Shown here: in pieces, positions 49,217 through 58,693 of the stretch
Numbering within the stretch: position 1 is the first letter of the stretch
How the letters are laid out: every line of letters begins with the position of its first letter
Source of the DNA: Symbiodinium natans
Taxonomy: Eukaryota; Sar; Dinophyceae; Suessiales; Symbiodiniaceae
Assembly (NCBI GenBank): GCA_905221605.1
Contig: CAJNDS010001480.1
Coordinates: 260,001-324,000 of the forward strand
DNA length: 64,000 bases
Reading direction: 5' to 3'
The notes under the pieces: generated by a model
Told to the model about the DNA's origin: nothing
Seen by the model: the letters and a program-made list of their open reading frames with translations, nothing else
Databases searched by the model: none
Made by a program: the position numbers and the translations under genes

Positions 49217-49435
49217 CCACCCGCTGGCGCAAGGGCCCTGGCGGGGGCAACTGCGGGGGCAACCCTGGCACGGGCAACCCTGGAAGGGGCAAGGCGAGTT
49301 TTTTTGTATTAAAAATACTTTCTTATTTCAAATTTCTCTCTCTCCATATATATATATATATATATGTCAACCTTGGCGGGGGCAACCCTGGCGGGGCCCT
49401 GGCGGGGGTGACTACTAATGGGAAACCCTGGCAAT
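49217..49435 (+). repeat. GGCGGGGGCAACCCT minisatellite, left part
   Basis: Imperfect 15-base units, interrupted at 49300-49365 by an AT-rich segment with (AT)n. Confidence 0.85.
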
Positions 49436-49497
49436 TAATTAATAGAGAACTTTGACAGGGCCCTTCGCACTTGAAGCCCAGCTCGGCAACTAAACAA

Positions 49498-49587
49498 AAC
49501 TTCATAGAGAAGGACGACGAAGCCTCGCCAGCGCGCGAAGAGGACGAGGTGCGTAGGGCCGTCGCAGAGAAGGTGCACAATTCCTGA
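49498..49587 (+). CDS. Terminal coding segment (FIEKDDEA)
   Basis: NFIEKDDEASPAREEDEVRR AVAEKVHNS then TGA at 49585-49587. Charged and helical, like a C-terminus. A diverged, shortened relative (PFIDKDDEAHRCTILE-stop) occurs at 50407-50457, so this piece is duplicated within the minisatellite region. Confidence 0.5.
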   Translation, partial: NFIEKDDEASPAREEDEVRRAVAEKVHNS

Positions 49588-49616
49588 GAAAGCGACGTGA
49601 GGAGGCGCGGAACCCT

Positions 49617-49788
49617 GCCAGGGCAACCCGGCGAGGGCAATGTCACCCTGGCGGGGGCAACCCTGGCGGGGCAACCCTGCCAAGGGCAACCCTAACTCGG
49701 CGGCAACCCTGGCGGGGGCAACGCTGGTGGGGGCAACCCTGGTGGGGGCAACCCTGGCAATGGTAAAACTGGGCAACCCGGCGGGGTT
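49617..49788 (+). repeat. GGCGGGGGCAACCCT minisatellite, middle part
   Basis: About 11 imperfect units; ends abruptly at the AT-rich mitochondrial insert. Confidence 0.9.
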
Positions 49789-49790
49789 GC

Positions 49791-50176
49791 GATAAAAACC
49801 ATTAAATCTACTGGACGTCTTAATTTTAACATAGAATGACATTGAAAGACTTCTCATAAAGTAAAATAGGATGAAAGATAATGAATCCTGCATTTTTATT
49901 TGGGGTACAGCTTTTAGCATAGCATATTGGCATAAGAAATACCATTCAGGTACGATATGTAAGGGAGTAAGTAATCCACATGCTTCTACTGCATTCACTG
50001 GATGTGAGAAAGAAGAGAAGCCGAAATGAATTTGAAGAAGATATAGATCGAGAATTAATATCTTTCCATAGAAATCTTTACTAATAATGAAAGGGGAAAA
50101 TGCCATTTTATTATTAGTGGAATTCCTTAAAGGAATATTAGAAGATAGAAAATGTAGATTAAACATATGAAAAATG
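49791..50176 (-). pseudogene. cob: NUMT: nuclear copy of mitochondrial cytochrome b (cob) segment
   Basis: A sharply bounded AT-rich block in GC-rich minisatellite. The minus strand encodes the C-terminal half of cytochrome b: SKDFYGKILILDLYLLQIHF followed by LLTPLHIVPEWYFLCQYAML KAVP; 'P.HI.PEWYFL..YA.L...P' is the cytochrome b signature. After KAVP the frame is shifted by what looks like two extra bases: the other frame reads NKNAGFII, as expected for cob. Cytochrome b normally lies in the inner mitochondrial membrane; this copy lacks the N-terminal half and is fused to repeat-derived codons, so it cannot be functional. Leu-rich AT-rich style and CQYAMLKAVP suit dinoflagellate cob. Confidence 0.8.
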
Positions 50177-50343
50177 GCGGGGACAACCCTGACCATCCTG
50201 GCGGGCAACCCTGGCGGGGGCAACCCTGGCGGGGCAACCTGACAGGGCAACCCTGGTGGGGGCAACCCTGGCGGGGGCAACCCTGGCAGAGGCAACCCTG
50301 GTGGGGGCAAACCTCGGAGACAACCCTGGTGGGGGCAAAACAT
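50177..50343 (+). repeat. GGCGGGGGCAACCCT minisatellite, right of NUMT
   Basis: Same unit resumes immediately after the mitochondrial block; about 10 units with GGTGGGGGC variants. Confidence 0.9.
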
Positions 50344-50394
50344 ATGTTTATTTCTATATGTCTGGACCCTGGCGGGGGCCGCTATAATGGAGAA

Positions 50395-50465
50395 CTTTGG
50401 CAGGGCCCTTCATAGACAAGGACGACGAAGCACACAGGTGCACAATTCTTGAATAGGCGGCGAGG
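50395..50465 (+). pseudogene. Diverged copy of the FIEKDDEA segment
   Basis: GAGAACTTTGGCAGGGCCCT matches GAGAACTTTGACAGGGCCCT at 49444, and GGTGCACAATTCTTGA matches GGTGCACAATTCCTGA at 49572. About 40 bp of the left copy are missing between them. Confidence 0.6.
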
Positions 50466-50510
50466 CCAATTTCTGGGGGCCCTGCTAATGAAGGCAACGC
50501 TGTCATCTGG

Positions 50511-51580
50511 GAGCAACTGGCGGAAGCAACCCTGGCGGGGGCAAATCTGGCGGGGGCAACCCTGGCGGGGGCAACGGCGGGGGCAACCCTGGCGGGGGCA
50601 ACCCTGGCAGGGTGTAACCCTGACGGGGGCAACCTTGGCGGGGGCTACCCTGGCGGGGCAACCCTGGCGGGGGCAACCCTGGCGGGGGCAACTTTCAACC
50701 CTGGCGGGCAACCCTGGCGGGGCCAACTCTGGTGGGGGCAACCCTGGCGGGGGCAACCCTGGCGGGGGCAACCCTGGGGGGCAACCCTGGCGGGGGCAAC
50801 CCTGGCGAAGGCAACCCTGGTGGGGGCAACCCTGGTGGGGGCAACCCTGTAGCAACCCTGGCGGGGGCAACCCTGGCGCAACCCCTGGCGGGGGCAACCC
50901 TGGCGGGGGCAACTGGCGGGGGCAACCCTGCAAAAATAACCCTGGCGGGGGCAACCCTGGTGGGGGCAACCCTAACGGGGGCAACCCTGGCGGGGGCAAC
51001 CCTGGCGGGGGCAACCCTGGTGGGGGCTGGCGCGGGCAATTCTGGTGGGGGCAACCCTGGCGGGGGCCCTGGCCTGGCGGGGGCAACTCTGGCAGGGGAA
51101 CCCTGGCGGGGGCAACCCTGGTGGGCAACCTTGGCAAAGGCAACCCTCACGGGAACAACCTGGTCCTGACGTAACCAACCCTGGTTTTGGCGGGGGCAAC
51201 CCTGGCGGGGGCTGGCGGGGGCAACCCTGGCGGGGGCAACCCTGGCGCGGCAATTCTGGTGGGGGCAACCCTGGCGGGGGCAACCCTGGCGGGGGCAGGG
51301 CAACCCTGCCCGGGGCAACTCTGGCAGGGGCAAACTGGGTGGGGGCAACCCTGGCGGGGGCAACCCTGGTGGGGGCAACCCCAGCGGGGGGCAACCCTGG
51401 CGGGGGCAACCCTGGCGGGGGCAACCGGCGGGGGCAACCCTGGCGGGGGCAACCCTGGCAACTCTGGCGGGGGCAACCCTGCGGGGCAACCCTGGCGGCG
51501 GCAACCCTGGTGGGGGCAACCCTGGCTGGTGGGGGCAACTCTGGCAGGCAACCTTAACCTAGCGGGGGCGCAACAGCTTC
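50511..51580 (+). repeat. GGCGGGGGCAACCCT minisatellite, main block
   Basis: About 70 imperfect units of 14-16 bases. Both strands are open in several frames, giving Gly-Asn-Pro or Pro-Gly-Leu repeats; because unit length varies and the frames slip, I treat it as non-coding. Confidence 0.9.
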
Positions 51581-51662
51581 TTAGGCCCGACCTCCCCCGC
51601 CGGGGTCGCGCGTCGGGGGTTTAGGGTTAATCCATTATTACATTGTGCCCTATGGCTAGCAG

Positions 51663-51766
51663 GGATGCATCAGGTGTGGCAAGCTCGATCTGCTTGGCAA
51701 AGCAAGCAGATCTCGAAGCGGTAGCGTTCAGTTGTACCGGCCGCCGCCTGGCGCGGGCGGCCTATG
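51663..51766 (+). CDS. Internal exon, unknown gene
   Basis: Acceptor GCTAGCAG, donor GTTTAGGG. Best frame: DASGVASSICLAKQADLEAV AFSCTGRRLARAAYG. Another frame gives GCIRCGKLDLLG. Coding is likely, phase less so. Confidence 0.6.
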
Positions 51767-52015
51767 GTTTAGGGTTTAGGGGAAAGGCTGTCAGCAGAAG
51801 GGGAAACATCCCAAAGTAGCAGGCCCCAACAGACATTCCGCAGTGTCGCAGCCGCAGTTTTCATCTTAGCGTACCCACTCCAGCCCAAACCCTCAGAGGC
51901 TCAGAGGCTAAGGATCTCCCAAATAGGCCCTCGAAACAAGCCAAGCTCAACACCTCAACAAGCTACATCCTACACCTCTCAAGTCTTACACAATATCCAA
52001 AGCCCCTGATCTCAG

Positions 52016-52082
52016 GCTGTTTGCCCTGGGAGCGGAGCGCCGACAAAGAGGAGAATCCTCGTTGTGTTGCTGCTCTTGCTAG
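52016..52082 (+). CDS. Internal exon, unknown gene
   Basis: Acceptor GATCTCAG, donor GTTTGG; CLPWERSADKEENPRCVAAL A. Confidence 0.55.
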
Positions 52083-52387
52083 GTTTGGGGTTAGGGTTTA
52101 CAATCTAGGGTTTACGGTTTGGGGTCTCAAACCCTCGCTCTTGCCGAAAGGCCCCACAAGAGCAGGTTTAGGCATAGACGCTAAATTACGCTTTAGAAGG
52201 TAAGTATTCTTTGAGTACTTTAAGCCGTAGGGAGCATCTTTTACCTCATCAACCCTTAAAACCCTTAGTTAGGCCGCCCTAAAGCCCTTCAGCCCTAAAG
52301 GCTCTGAAACCCTTAAGCCCTCACCAGCCTTTAAAGCCCGTAAAAACCCCCTAAGCCTGTAGACCCTTTCGGCCCCAAAAGCTGGCG

Positions 52388-52492
52388 GTTTAGGGTTTAG
52401 GGTTTAGGGTTTAGGGTTTAGGGTTTAGGGTTTAGGGTTTAGGGTTTAGGGTTTAGGGTTTAGGGTTTAGGGTTCCGGGTTTAGGGTTTAGG
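52388..52492 (+). repeat. TTTAGGG array
   Basis: About 14 perfect units, starting after GCGG. Confidence 0.95.
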
Positions 52493-52524
52493 GTGAGCTG
52501 TCAGCTTCGTTTTTGAGTGTCCAG

Positions 52525-52575
52525 TTGATCCGGAGTTGACGGTGATCGGCCCAGCGCCTGCTGTTGCTATTTTTA
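52525..52575 (+). CDS. Probable exon, unknown gene
   Basis: Acceptor GTCCAG; DPELTVIGPAPAVAIF. Ends at TTTAG|GGGG, so the donor is unclear. Confidence 0.5.
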
Positions 52576-53156
52576 GGGGGTTTTAGGGTGTAGGGCTTTA
52601 GGGGTTAGGGTTTAGGGGTTAGTTGGGCGTCTGGGTTTAGGGGCTAAATGCTTGTATTATAGGTTTTACACCAAGCTGAACTGCCTAAGTCCGCCCCAAA
52701 GTGTGAACGCGAACCTTCTAAACCTAAGCCATAAATTTGCTGAGGTCCAACTTCCTGCGCCCGTTGAAAACCTAGACCTTAAGCACTCAATTGCCCTTGA
52801 TTGAGGACCCCCAACCCTAAACCCTTACAGAAATTGAAGCCCTAAGCTCCAAACCCTAAGCCCAAGTAGCCCTGAAGCCCCCCCCCCCCCCCCTTCTACG
52901 GGTGGAGTCAAATTGCATGTTTTGGGTACCCTAAAGCCCTAAACCCCACACCCCAAAGACCCTAAACCCTAAACCCCCCCTGAGCCCTCAACCGTAAACC
53001 CGAACGACCCTAAAGCCGACACCCTAACCCCTAGGGTTTATAGGGTTTAGGATTTAGGGTTTCGGGTTTAATTAGGGTTTCAGGTTTCGGGTTTAGGGTT
53101 TAGGGTTGAAGGTTTTGGGTGTTATTTCAGCCCCCCCCCCCCCCCCCCCAAGACAG

Positions 53157-53204
53157 GAGAAGAAGCTTGCGGCCTGGGTGGCCAAGGCCGCCACAGGGAG
53201 TTAG
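53157..53204 (+). CDS. Terminal exon, unknown gene
   Basis: Acceptor AGACAG after a poly-C tract; EKKLAAWVAKAATGS then TAG, with the stop formed by the first unit of the following TTTAGGG array. Confidence 0.6.
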   Translation, partial: EKKLAAWVAKAATGS

Positions 53205-53250
53205 GGTTTAGGGTTTAGAGTTTATAGGGTTTATAGGGTTTAGGGTTTAG

Positions 53251-53298
53251 GGTTTACGGTTTACGGTTTACGGTTTACGGTTTACGGTTTACGGTTTA
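53251..53298 (+). repeat. TTTACGG variant array
   Basis: Seven TTTACGG units embedded in TTTAGGG, a local unit substitution that has been amplified. Confidence 0.95.
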
Positions 53299-53473
53299 GG
53301 GAAGGGAGTTCCGCGGGTTTTTGCAAGCTTCGCTGTGTTCGCATGTAAAGGTCTCAGAGTTCCAGCTTCCAGTTACTTCTTGCTTAAGAAGACACCGAAA
53401 ATCACAAGACATTCTTTCTTGTAAGTTTATAAGGGCCAATTGGGACTTTGTTCATCGTTGAAGGGTTCTGCAG

Positions 53474-53519
53474 GGTACTCGACGAGTGGCAGTGTCTTCT
53501 CACAAGGCACACTCTCTAG
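53474..53519 (+). CDS. Possible terminal exon
   Basis: Acceptor TCTGCAG; VLDEWQCLLTRHTL then TAG. Another frame (TRRVAVSSHKAHSL) is open. Confidence 0.45.
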
Positions 53520-54071
53520 GACTCTAGAACCGGAGTACCCGAACAGCAGTTTGCTACATGGGGTTTAGGGTTGAGGGTTTATAGTGTTTAGGGTTTAGGG
53601 TGCTACATGTCCAGCAAACACACGGTTTTCCTCAACTATAGGGAAAGCCTCAAACTTTTGGGCAAGTCGCGCTTTAAGTTCTTTTGGGCTTACTTTTTTT
53701 GTAGGAAGAATACTGTTGAACCATTTGTTCTTCCCTGGGTAGTTGAGAAGTAAGGTTATGTAAGGCTAGGGGACATTAAGACCATGACTTTTCTCTTGTT
53801 GGTTCCAAAGGGGAGAAACCCCATAAACCCTACACCCCAAACCCCAAACTCGAATTTGGTTCCACAGGGAGGATAAAGCATCAGAGAGTCGAGAGTCGAA
53901 GCCCCCAGTACCTTACGAAGCCCTCAACGCCCTAAGCAGCCCTAAACGCCCCAAAGCCCCCCAAAAAAACCCTTCAGGTCCCTGAAGCCCTAGAATCTAG
54001 AACCCCACATCCTTAAAGCCCTAAGGCCCAAGGCCCGCCAACAAACCCTAAATGAACCCGAAGTGGGACAG

Positions 54072-54128
54072 GCCCAGAAGGCCTACGGCAAGCACACCAT
54101 CCCCGGGAATCAAGTCACCGCCCTGGAG
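54072..54128 (+). CDS. Internal exon, unknown gene
   Basis: Acceptor GGGACAG, donor GTGCGA; 19 codons AQKAYGKHTIPGNQVTALE. Confidence 0.65.
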
Positions 54129-54362
54129 GTGCGATCTGAGAATGGATGGCTTTAGGCATGAGGGTGTGTGGGTTGCTTTAGGGTTTCGGGTTTAGGGTTT
54201 AGGGTTTAGGGTTGTGCAGGTTTCCTAAAGTCTTCTGCTTAGGGGTTTAGGGTTGAGGGTCTAGGGTTGAGGGATCGGGGTTGCAGGTTCAGGGTTTAGG
54301 GTTTTTTGGGCTCGAGGTTTGGGTCTAGGGTTTGAGGTTTAGCAGTTTAGGCTTTGGTGCTG

Positions 54363-54440
54363 ATTTCCTCCGGCAATAAAACTATGGCAGCTGCCAAGGT
54401 TCTTGGGGCGACAATCTTCCCTTCACAGCCATGTGTTTGA
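54363..54440 (+). CDS. Probable exon
   Basis: ISSGNKTMAAAKVLGATIFP SQPCV then TGA at 54438-54440. Acceptor unclear; coding flavour good. Confidence 0.45.
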   Translation: MSSGNKTMAAAKVLGATIFPSQPCV

Positions 54441-54625
54441 GTTTGCGCCAAAACCCTAAAGCCCAAAACCCATAAAACCCAAAAACGCTAATATCCCTAA
54501 AATCGCAAAACCCCAACACCTAAACAAAAACCGAAAAGCTTAAAGCCTTAGCCCAACCGCCTCAAGAACCTACCTATCCCCAAAAAGTTGCTTTGCCGGG
54601 GCCCCCCAAAGAATCGCTTTGCCAG

Positions 54626-54676
54626 GGCCTCGATGGGTTTACGTGGGGAGACTTTGAGAGAGAAAAGTCGGAGCAG
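54626..54676 (+). CDS. Internal exon, unknown gene
   Basis: Acceptor TTTGCCAG, donor GTGTGG; 17 codons GLDGFTWGDFEREKSEQ. Confidence 0.65.
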
Positions 54677-54917
54677 GTGTGGGGGTGGGTGGAGGGGTTG
54701 GGTACGAGCTTGCGTTTGTTGAAGCTTCACCCTAAACCCTGAACCCTGAACCCTGAGTCCTGAACCCTAAACCCTAAACCCTAAACCCTAAACCCTAAAC
54801 CCTAAGCTTTGGTTTTGGGCTTAGAGTGTTAGGGTTTGCAAGGCTTTAGGGTTTGGGACTTTCGGCTTTCGCCGTTTGGACCTAGAGTTCTGAGCTTTTG
54901 CCTGCCAGGTTTTTTCA

Positions 54918-55017
54918 GTACTATACTTTAACGTACTTTTTGGTTTGGAAACCCTATTATGGCTACTTATGCCTAAAAAGTATATACTTGTTTTTTCCAA
55001 AGTCTACTCCCACGTAG
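54918..55017 (+). repeat. Dispersed repeat with CTATACTTTAA, copy 2
   Basis: TACTATACTTTAACGTACTT … GCCTAAAAAGTATATACTTG … AAGTCTACTCCC; co-linear with 39846-39945. Confidence 0.65.
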
Positions 55018-55220
55018 GGTTTGGGTGCTATAACTTTGTTAGGTTTACACTTTCGGGCTTCGGGTTTAGGAGTGTCGGTGCTGTTTTGGGATTCTGAGGT
55101 TTCGAGGCTTGGGGCAAGGGTGGGGGGAGGGAGTTGTGCAAACCCTAAACCCTAAAGCGTAAACCCCAAACCCTAAACCCTAAACCCTGTAAACCCTACA
55201 CAATACACCCTACCTCCTAG

Positions 55221-55320
55221 CTCGTCGTGTGGGCTGGCGATTTCGTCTGTGGATTGGGCTGCTGGTGCTTGAGGCTTTGGCTTTTGGCAATTCGGCGCGT
55301 GCTCACGCTTTTGGAAGAGG
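55221..55320 (+). CDS. Internal exon, hydrophobic, unknown gene
   Basis: Acceptor CTCCTAG, donor GTTTAGGG. LVVWAGDFVCGLGCWCLRLW LLAIRRVLTLLEE: a likely membrane segment of about 20 residues followed by a basic stop-transfer pair. Confidence 0.6.
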
Positions 55321-55340
55321 GTTTAGGGTTTATCTAACCT

Positions 55341-55655
55341 GCCATCCCACAAGATCCATAGCTAACGTAGTTTCTATGCTTTATCGATGAGTTTGACGAA
55401 AAAGCTTTCCGAGTGGACACTCTACATCCGGGAGTTAGAAGCGCGATGATCGCGAGTCATGCGCGAAAGCTAAGAAGCGTGCGCGACAATTGCTGACACC
55501 CTTGATTTTCGGCCATCCCACAAGATCCATAGCTAACGTAGTTTCTAAATTTTTCGATGAGTTTCACGCAAAAACTTTCCGAGCGGAAATTGAACAGCTG
55601 GGAGGTAGAAGCGCGATGATCGCGAGTCTTGCGCGAAGGCTAAGAAGCGTGCGCG
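55341..55655 (+). repeat. Tandem duplication of a coding-like segment
   Basis: A segment of about 145 bp beginning CCATCCCACAAGATCCATAG occurs at about 55349 and again at about 55515. The second copy is open (HPTRSIANVVSKFFDEFHAK TFRAEIEQLGGRSAMIASLA RRL). The first has a one-base length change at TTTATCGATGAG and is frameshifted. No telomere-type repeats lie between the copies. Confidence 0.7.
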
Positions 55656-55766
55656 GCCACCGATTAGAGTTTAGGGTTTAGGGTTTAGGGTTTGACGCGT
55701 GACATACTTCCCGCCGGTGCACGCTGTTCCCTGCACTGACCCTAAACCCTCCACACCATCCACCAG

Positions 55767-55858
55767 TCTCGGGGGTTCCTGCGATGATTTGTTTCGGGGT
55801 ACTACTCAATGTTGGACAATCCCACATCTTCAACAGCACCAATTCTGTGGGCATCTAA
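55767..55858 (+). CDS. Terminal exon, unknown gene
   Basis: Acceptor CCACCAG; two bases then SGVPAMICFGVLLNVGQSHI FNSTNSVGI and TAA at 55856-55858. Confidence 0.65.
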
Positions 55859-56035
55859 GTGTACCAAGAATTCCGGCTAGAGCTAAAGCCTGCGAATAAC
55901 TATCCCCAAACCCCAAATCCAAAACTTAACCTTAAACCCAAAGTTTAGGGTTAAGAGCTAGGTAGACCCTGACATAACCCCAAATTCCAAGCTCTAGTTA
56001 GAAACCCTAAACTTTTAACCCTAAACCAACTTAAA

Positions 56036-56229
56036 CCCTAAACCCTAAACCCTAAGCCCTAAGCCCTAAGCCCTAAGCCCTAAACCCTAAACCCTAAACC
56101 CTAAACCCTAAACCCTAAACCCTAAACCCAAACCCCAAACCCCAAACCCCAAACCCCAAACCCCAAACCCCAAACCCCAAACCCCAAACCCCAAACCCTA
56201 AACCCTAAACCCTAAACCCTAAACCCTTG
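56036..56229 (+). repeat. CCCTAAA / CCCTAAG / CCCCAAA array
   Basis: Three successive pure blocks: CCCTAAG, CCCTAAA and then about 11 CCCCAAA units, returning to CCCTAAA. Homogenised variant blocks are clear here. Confidence 0.95.
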
Positions 56230-56233
56230 CCAG

Positions 56234-56325
56234 GAAGAGGAGGAGGACCACGGTGGGTCGGCTCCAGCGAGGGAGCCAGGCTCGGCTCCCCCACCGGACG
56301 GGCCCGACGAGGACTCGAAGAATGG
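56234..56325 (+). CDS. Internal exon, acidic and proline-rich
   Basis: Acceptor TTGCCAG; EEEEDHGGSAPAREPGSAPP PDGPDEDSKN. A disordered acidic linker. First of a run of plus-strand exons ending at 59146. Confidence 0.65.
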
Positions 56326-56761
56326 GGTTCAGGGTTTAGGGTTTAGGGTTTGGGGTCTAATTTTGGGGGCCTTAAGAATTAGAAGAGGGTGTTTGGGGTT
56401 ATTAACTCGGACAAAGAGTAGGCCCTGATTCCCTCTTCTTAGGGTTTAGTATACCCTTTTATTCCTAGATGCAGTTTAGGGTTTAGGGCCAATGAAAGTT
56501 TCCGTTGACTGCCTTTTAGGGTTGAGCGGGATGCGAAAACACGATGACAAAGATCCGGATTGAGCATTCTGCTATTTAAGAGGGTTTGTTTTGAAAACCG
56601 TACATGTCTCAACCAAGGTGAGCAGCTTCCTGCCAATACAACCGAGTCAGACTACTAATTAATGAAGAATGTGATCCTCACAACTGAGTCAGGCTACTAT
56701 ATTTAATAAGAATGTGATCATGTGAACAGATGGTTGATCCCATCCAGTTCCCTCCGCATAG

Positions 56762-56854
56762 GAGGCGCAGCAGCTCCAGCAATGGTGCCGCCACGTCACG
56801 TCGCGCTTGGCCAGAGAGCTGGCCAGGGCCCAGGCAGGGTGGCGACGGGATTAG
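56762..56854 (+). CDS. Exon, Gln/Arg-rich helix
   Basis: Acceptor CGCATAG; EAQQLQQWCRHVTSRLAREL ARAQAGWRRD with TAG at 56852-56854, or spliced earlier at GT 56839. The upstream intron has no telomere array near its 3' end. Confidence 0.65.
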   Translation, partial: EAQQLQQWCRHVTSRLARELARAQAGWRRD

Positions 56855-56905
56855 GGTTTAGGGTTTAGGCTTTAGGGTTTAGGGTTTAGGGTTTCTGGTT
56901 TAGGG

Positions 56906-57040
56906 TTGGGATGCCCCGTACCCCGAAATCGTCGCAAACCGCAAATTACAATCCGCCTGCCTCTAACCCTAGACCCCGGCACTCCCCAATGGGCATTGCA
57001 ATCGGGGGTACTAGAATCCCTATGAGGGGCAACATCCCAA
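56906..57040. mobile_element. MITE-like inverted repeat, TTGGGATGTTCCCC family, copy 3
   Basis: TTGGGATGCCCCGTACC and GAGGGGCAACATCCCAA. Confidence 0.55.
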
Positions 57041-57070
57041 CTCTTGCGTTTTGAGGGCTTTGCCAGGGTT

Positions 57071-57249
57071 TAGGGCTAGGGTTTAGGGTTTAGGGTTTAG
57101 GGTTTAGGGTTTAGGGTTTAGGGTTTAGGGTTTAGGGTTTAGGGTTTAGGGTTTAGGGTTTGTAAGGGTTAGGGTTTAGGGTTTAGGGTTTAGGGTTTAG
57201 GGTTTAGGGTTTAGGGTTTAGGGTTTAGGGTTTAGGGTTTAGGGTTTAG
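57071..57249 (+). repeat. TTTAGGG array
   Basis: About 24 units in two blocks; here on the 3' side of an intron (before the exon at 57259), opposite to the usual order. Confidence 0.95.
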
Positions 57250-57258
57250 CTGTTCCAG

Positions 57259-57331
57259 GATGGTGCAGCTCGGCGCACTTTCCTGCGCCAGTGGCAGCGC
57301 ACATACCACCCGGATGCTCGGCCGTACAATG
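57259..57331 (+). CDS. Internal exon with HPD tripeptide
   Basis: Acceptor GTTCCAG, donor GTACCC. DGAARRTFLRQWQRTYHPDA RPYN. '…FLRQWQRTYHPD' resembles helix II and the HPD loop of J-domains, but too little is present to call DnaJ. Confidence 0.65.
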
Positions 57332-57387
57332 GTACCCTAAACCGGAAACCCTAAACCGTAAACCCTAAACCCTTGGGAACGTGGTAG

Positions 57388-57500
57388 CCCAGTGGTACGC
57401 TTTACCCTTTTTTGGGTTCTGGCCTCCCTTACAAAGTAGGCAACCACAAAAAGGGTACCCCGACAATAAGATGGTCGTACAGTGGTACATTGCTGGCCCT
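57388..57500. mobile_element. Inverted-repeat element, GGTAGCCC family, copy 2
   Basis: GTGGTAGCCCAGTGGTACGC and GGTCGTACAGTGGTACATTG; shares words with 17995-18074. Confidence 0.45.
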
Positions 57501-58235
57501 GGAAAAGGCGCCCTAAACTCGCATTGAAGTGTTTAACTGAAAGCAAAGCGCTAGACGCATACACCCTCGAAAAATGCCACAAATGGGTTTCCACGTACCC
57601 TAAAGCCTAAATCCTAGAACCCCTAAACCCTAAACCCTAAACCCTAAACCCTAAGCCCTAAGCCCTCAGCCCCGAAAGAACCCCTAAGCTCCAAGCTGAC
57701 CCAACAGACTCAGCGCCCCTCCCCTGCTTTAGCGACACAGCTGCCCTGCTGAGGACAAGAATCCTGGGCGCAGCCACGAGGCGGGGTTGCAGGGCTAAGG
57801 GCCTTGCGGGTTTAGGCTTTAGCTCTTCGTGTTTTGGTTGAAAATATGAACCCCAAATCCTAAACCCCAAACCCTAAACCCTAAATCCTATGAGCCCCAA
57901 ACCCTATGAGCCTAAACCCTATGAGCCCTAAGCCCTGGCCCCGAGCCTCTAAGATTCGTATGTTTTGGAAACCATGCTCCCGAGGGCCGTTTTGATCGCA
58001 AAGGTCGGTGGGCAACCTCAAGGTCCTGTAAACCAACCAGGGCATTTTTTGGTTCAACAAGGGTTTAGGGTTTAGGGTTTAGGGTTTAGGGTTTAGGGTT
58101 TAGGGTTTAGGGTTTAGGCTTTGGGCTTTAGGGTTTAGGGTTTAGGGTTTAGGGCTGAGGGTGCACAATGTGCCCGTGAGAGCCTGGGGCTTCTTGTTCA
58201 GGGAAGGTACGTAGGCCAAGGTAGTGCCACCGCAG

Positions 58236-58293
58236 GTGATGCCCATCTTCAGATTCGTGCAGGAGAGGTGGGAGCAGGACCCTGGACGTCGGG
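58236..58293 (+). CDS. Internal exon, unknown gene
   Basis: Acceptor CACCGCAG, donor GTTTAGGG; VMPIFRFVQERWEQDPGRR. Confidence 0.65.
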
Positions 58294-58693
58294 GTTTAGG
58301 GTTTGGGGGTTAAACCCCAAGCCCTTAACCCAGGGCTCTTCCACCCCAAATCTAAACCCCAAATCCTAAACCTAAACCCTGAAACCCTATACCACCAATC
58401 CTGAACCCTGAACCTTGAACCCTGGGCTTCGCGACCCACAATCCACCTACACGTTTAACCCGAAGGAAATCGAAGAAGCAAAGGCAGTAGGGTTTAGAGT
58501 TTGGGGTTTAGGGTTTAGGGTTGGATTAGGGTGTCGGGATTGGGGGGGACTAGGTGTTGAGGAAAAATCGATCTGGGTTTTCAACATCCCGAAACCCTAG
58601 CCCTAAACCCTAAACCCTAAACCCTAAGCCCTAAACCCTAAACCCTAAACCCTAGCCCTAAACCCTAAACCCTAAACCCCAATCCCCCTTCAG

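Noticed and set aside
49435-51551. Long Pro/Gly-rich or Gly/Asn/Gln-rich proteins over the minisatellite
   Set aside because: Open on both strands in multiple frames, with unit length changes that break phase; no non-repeat N-terminus. The 302-codon minus frame was kept only as the cob NUMT.
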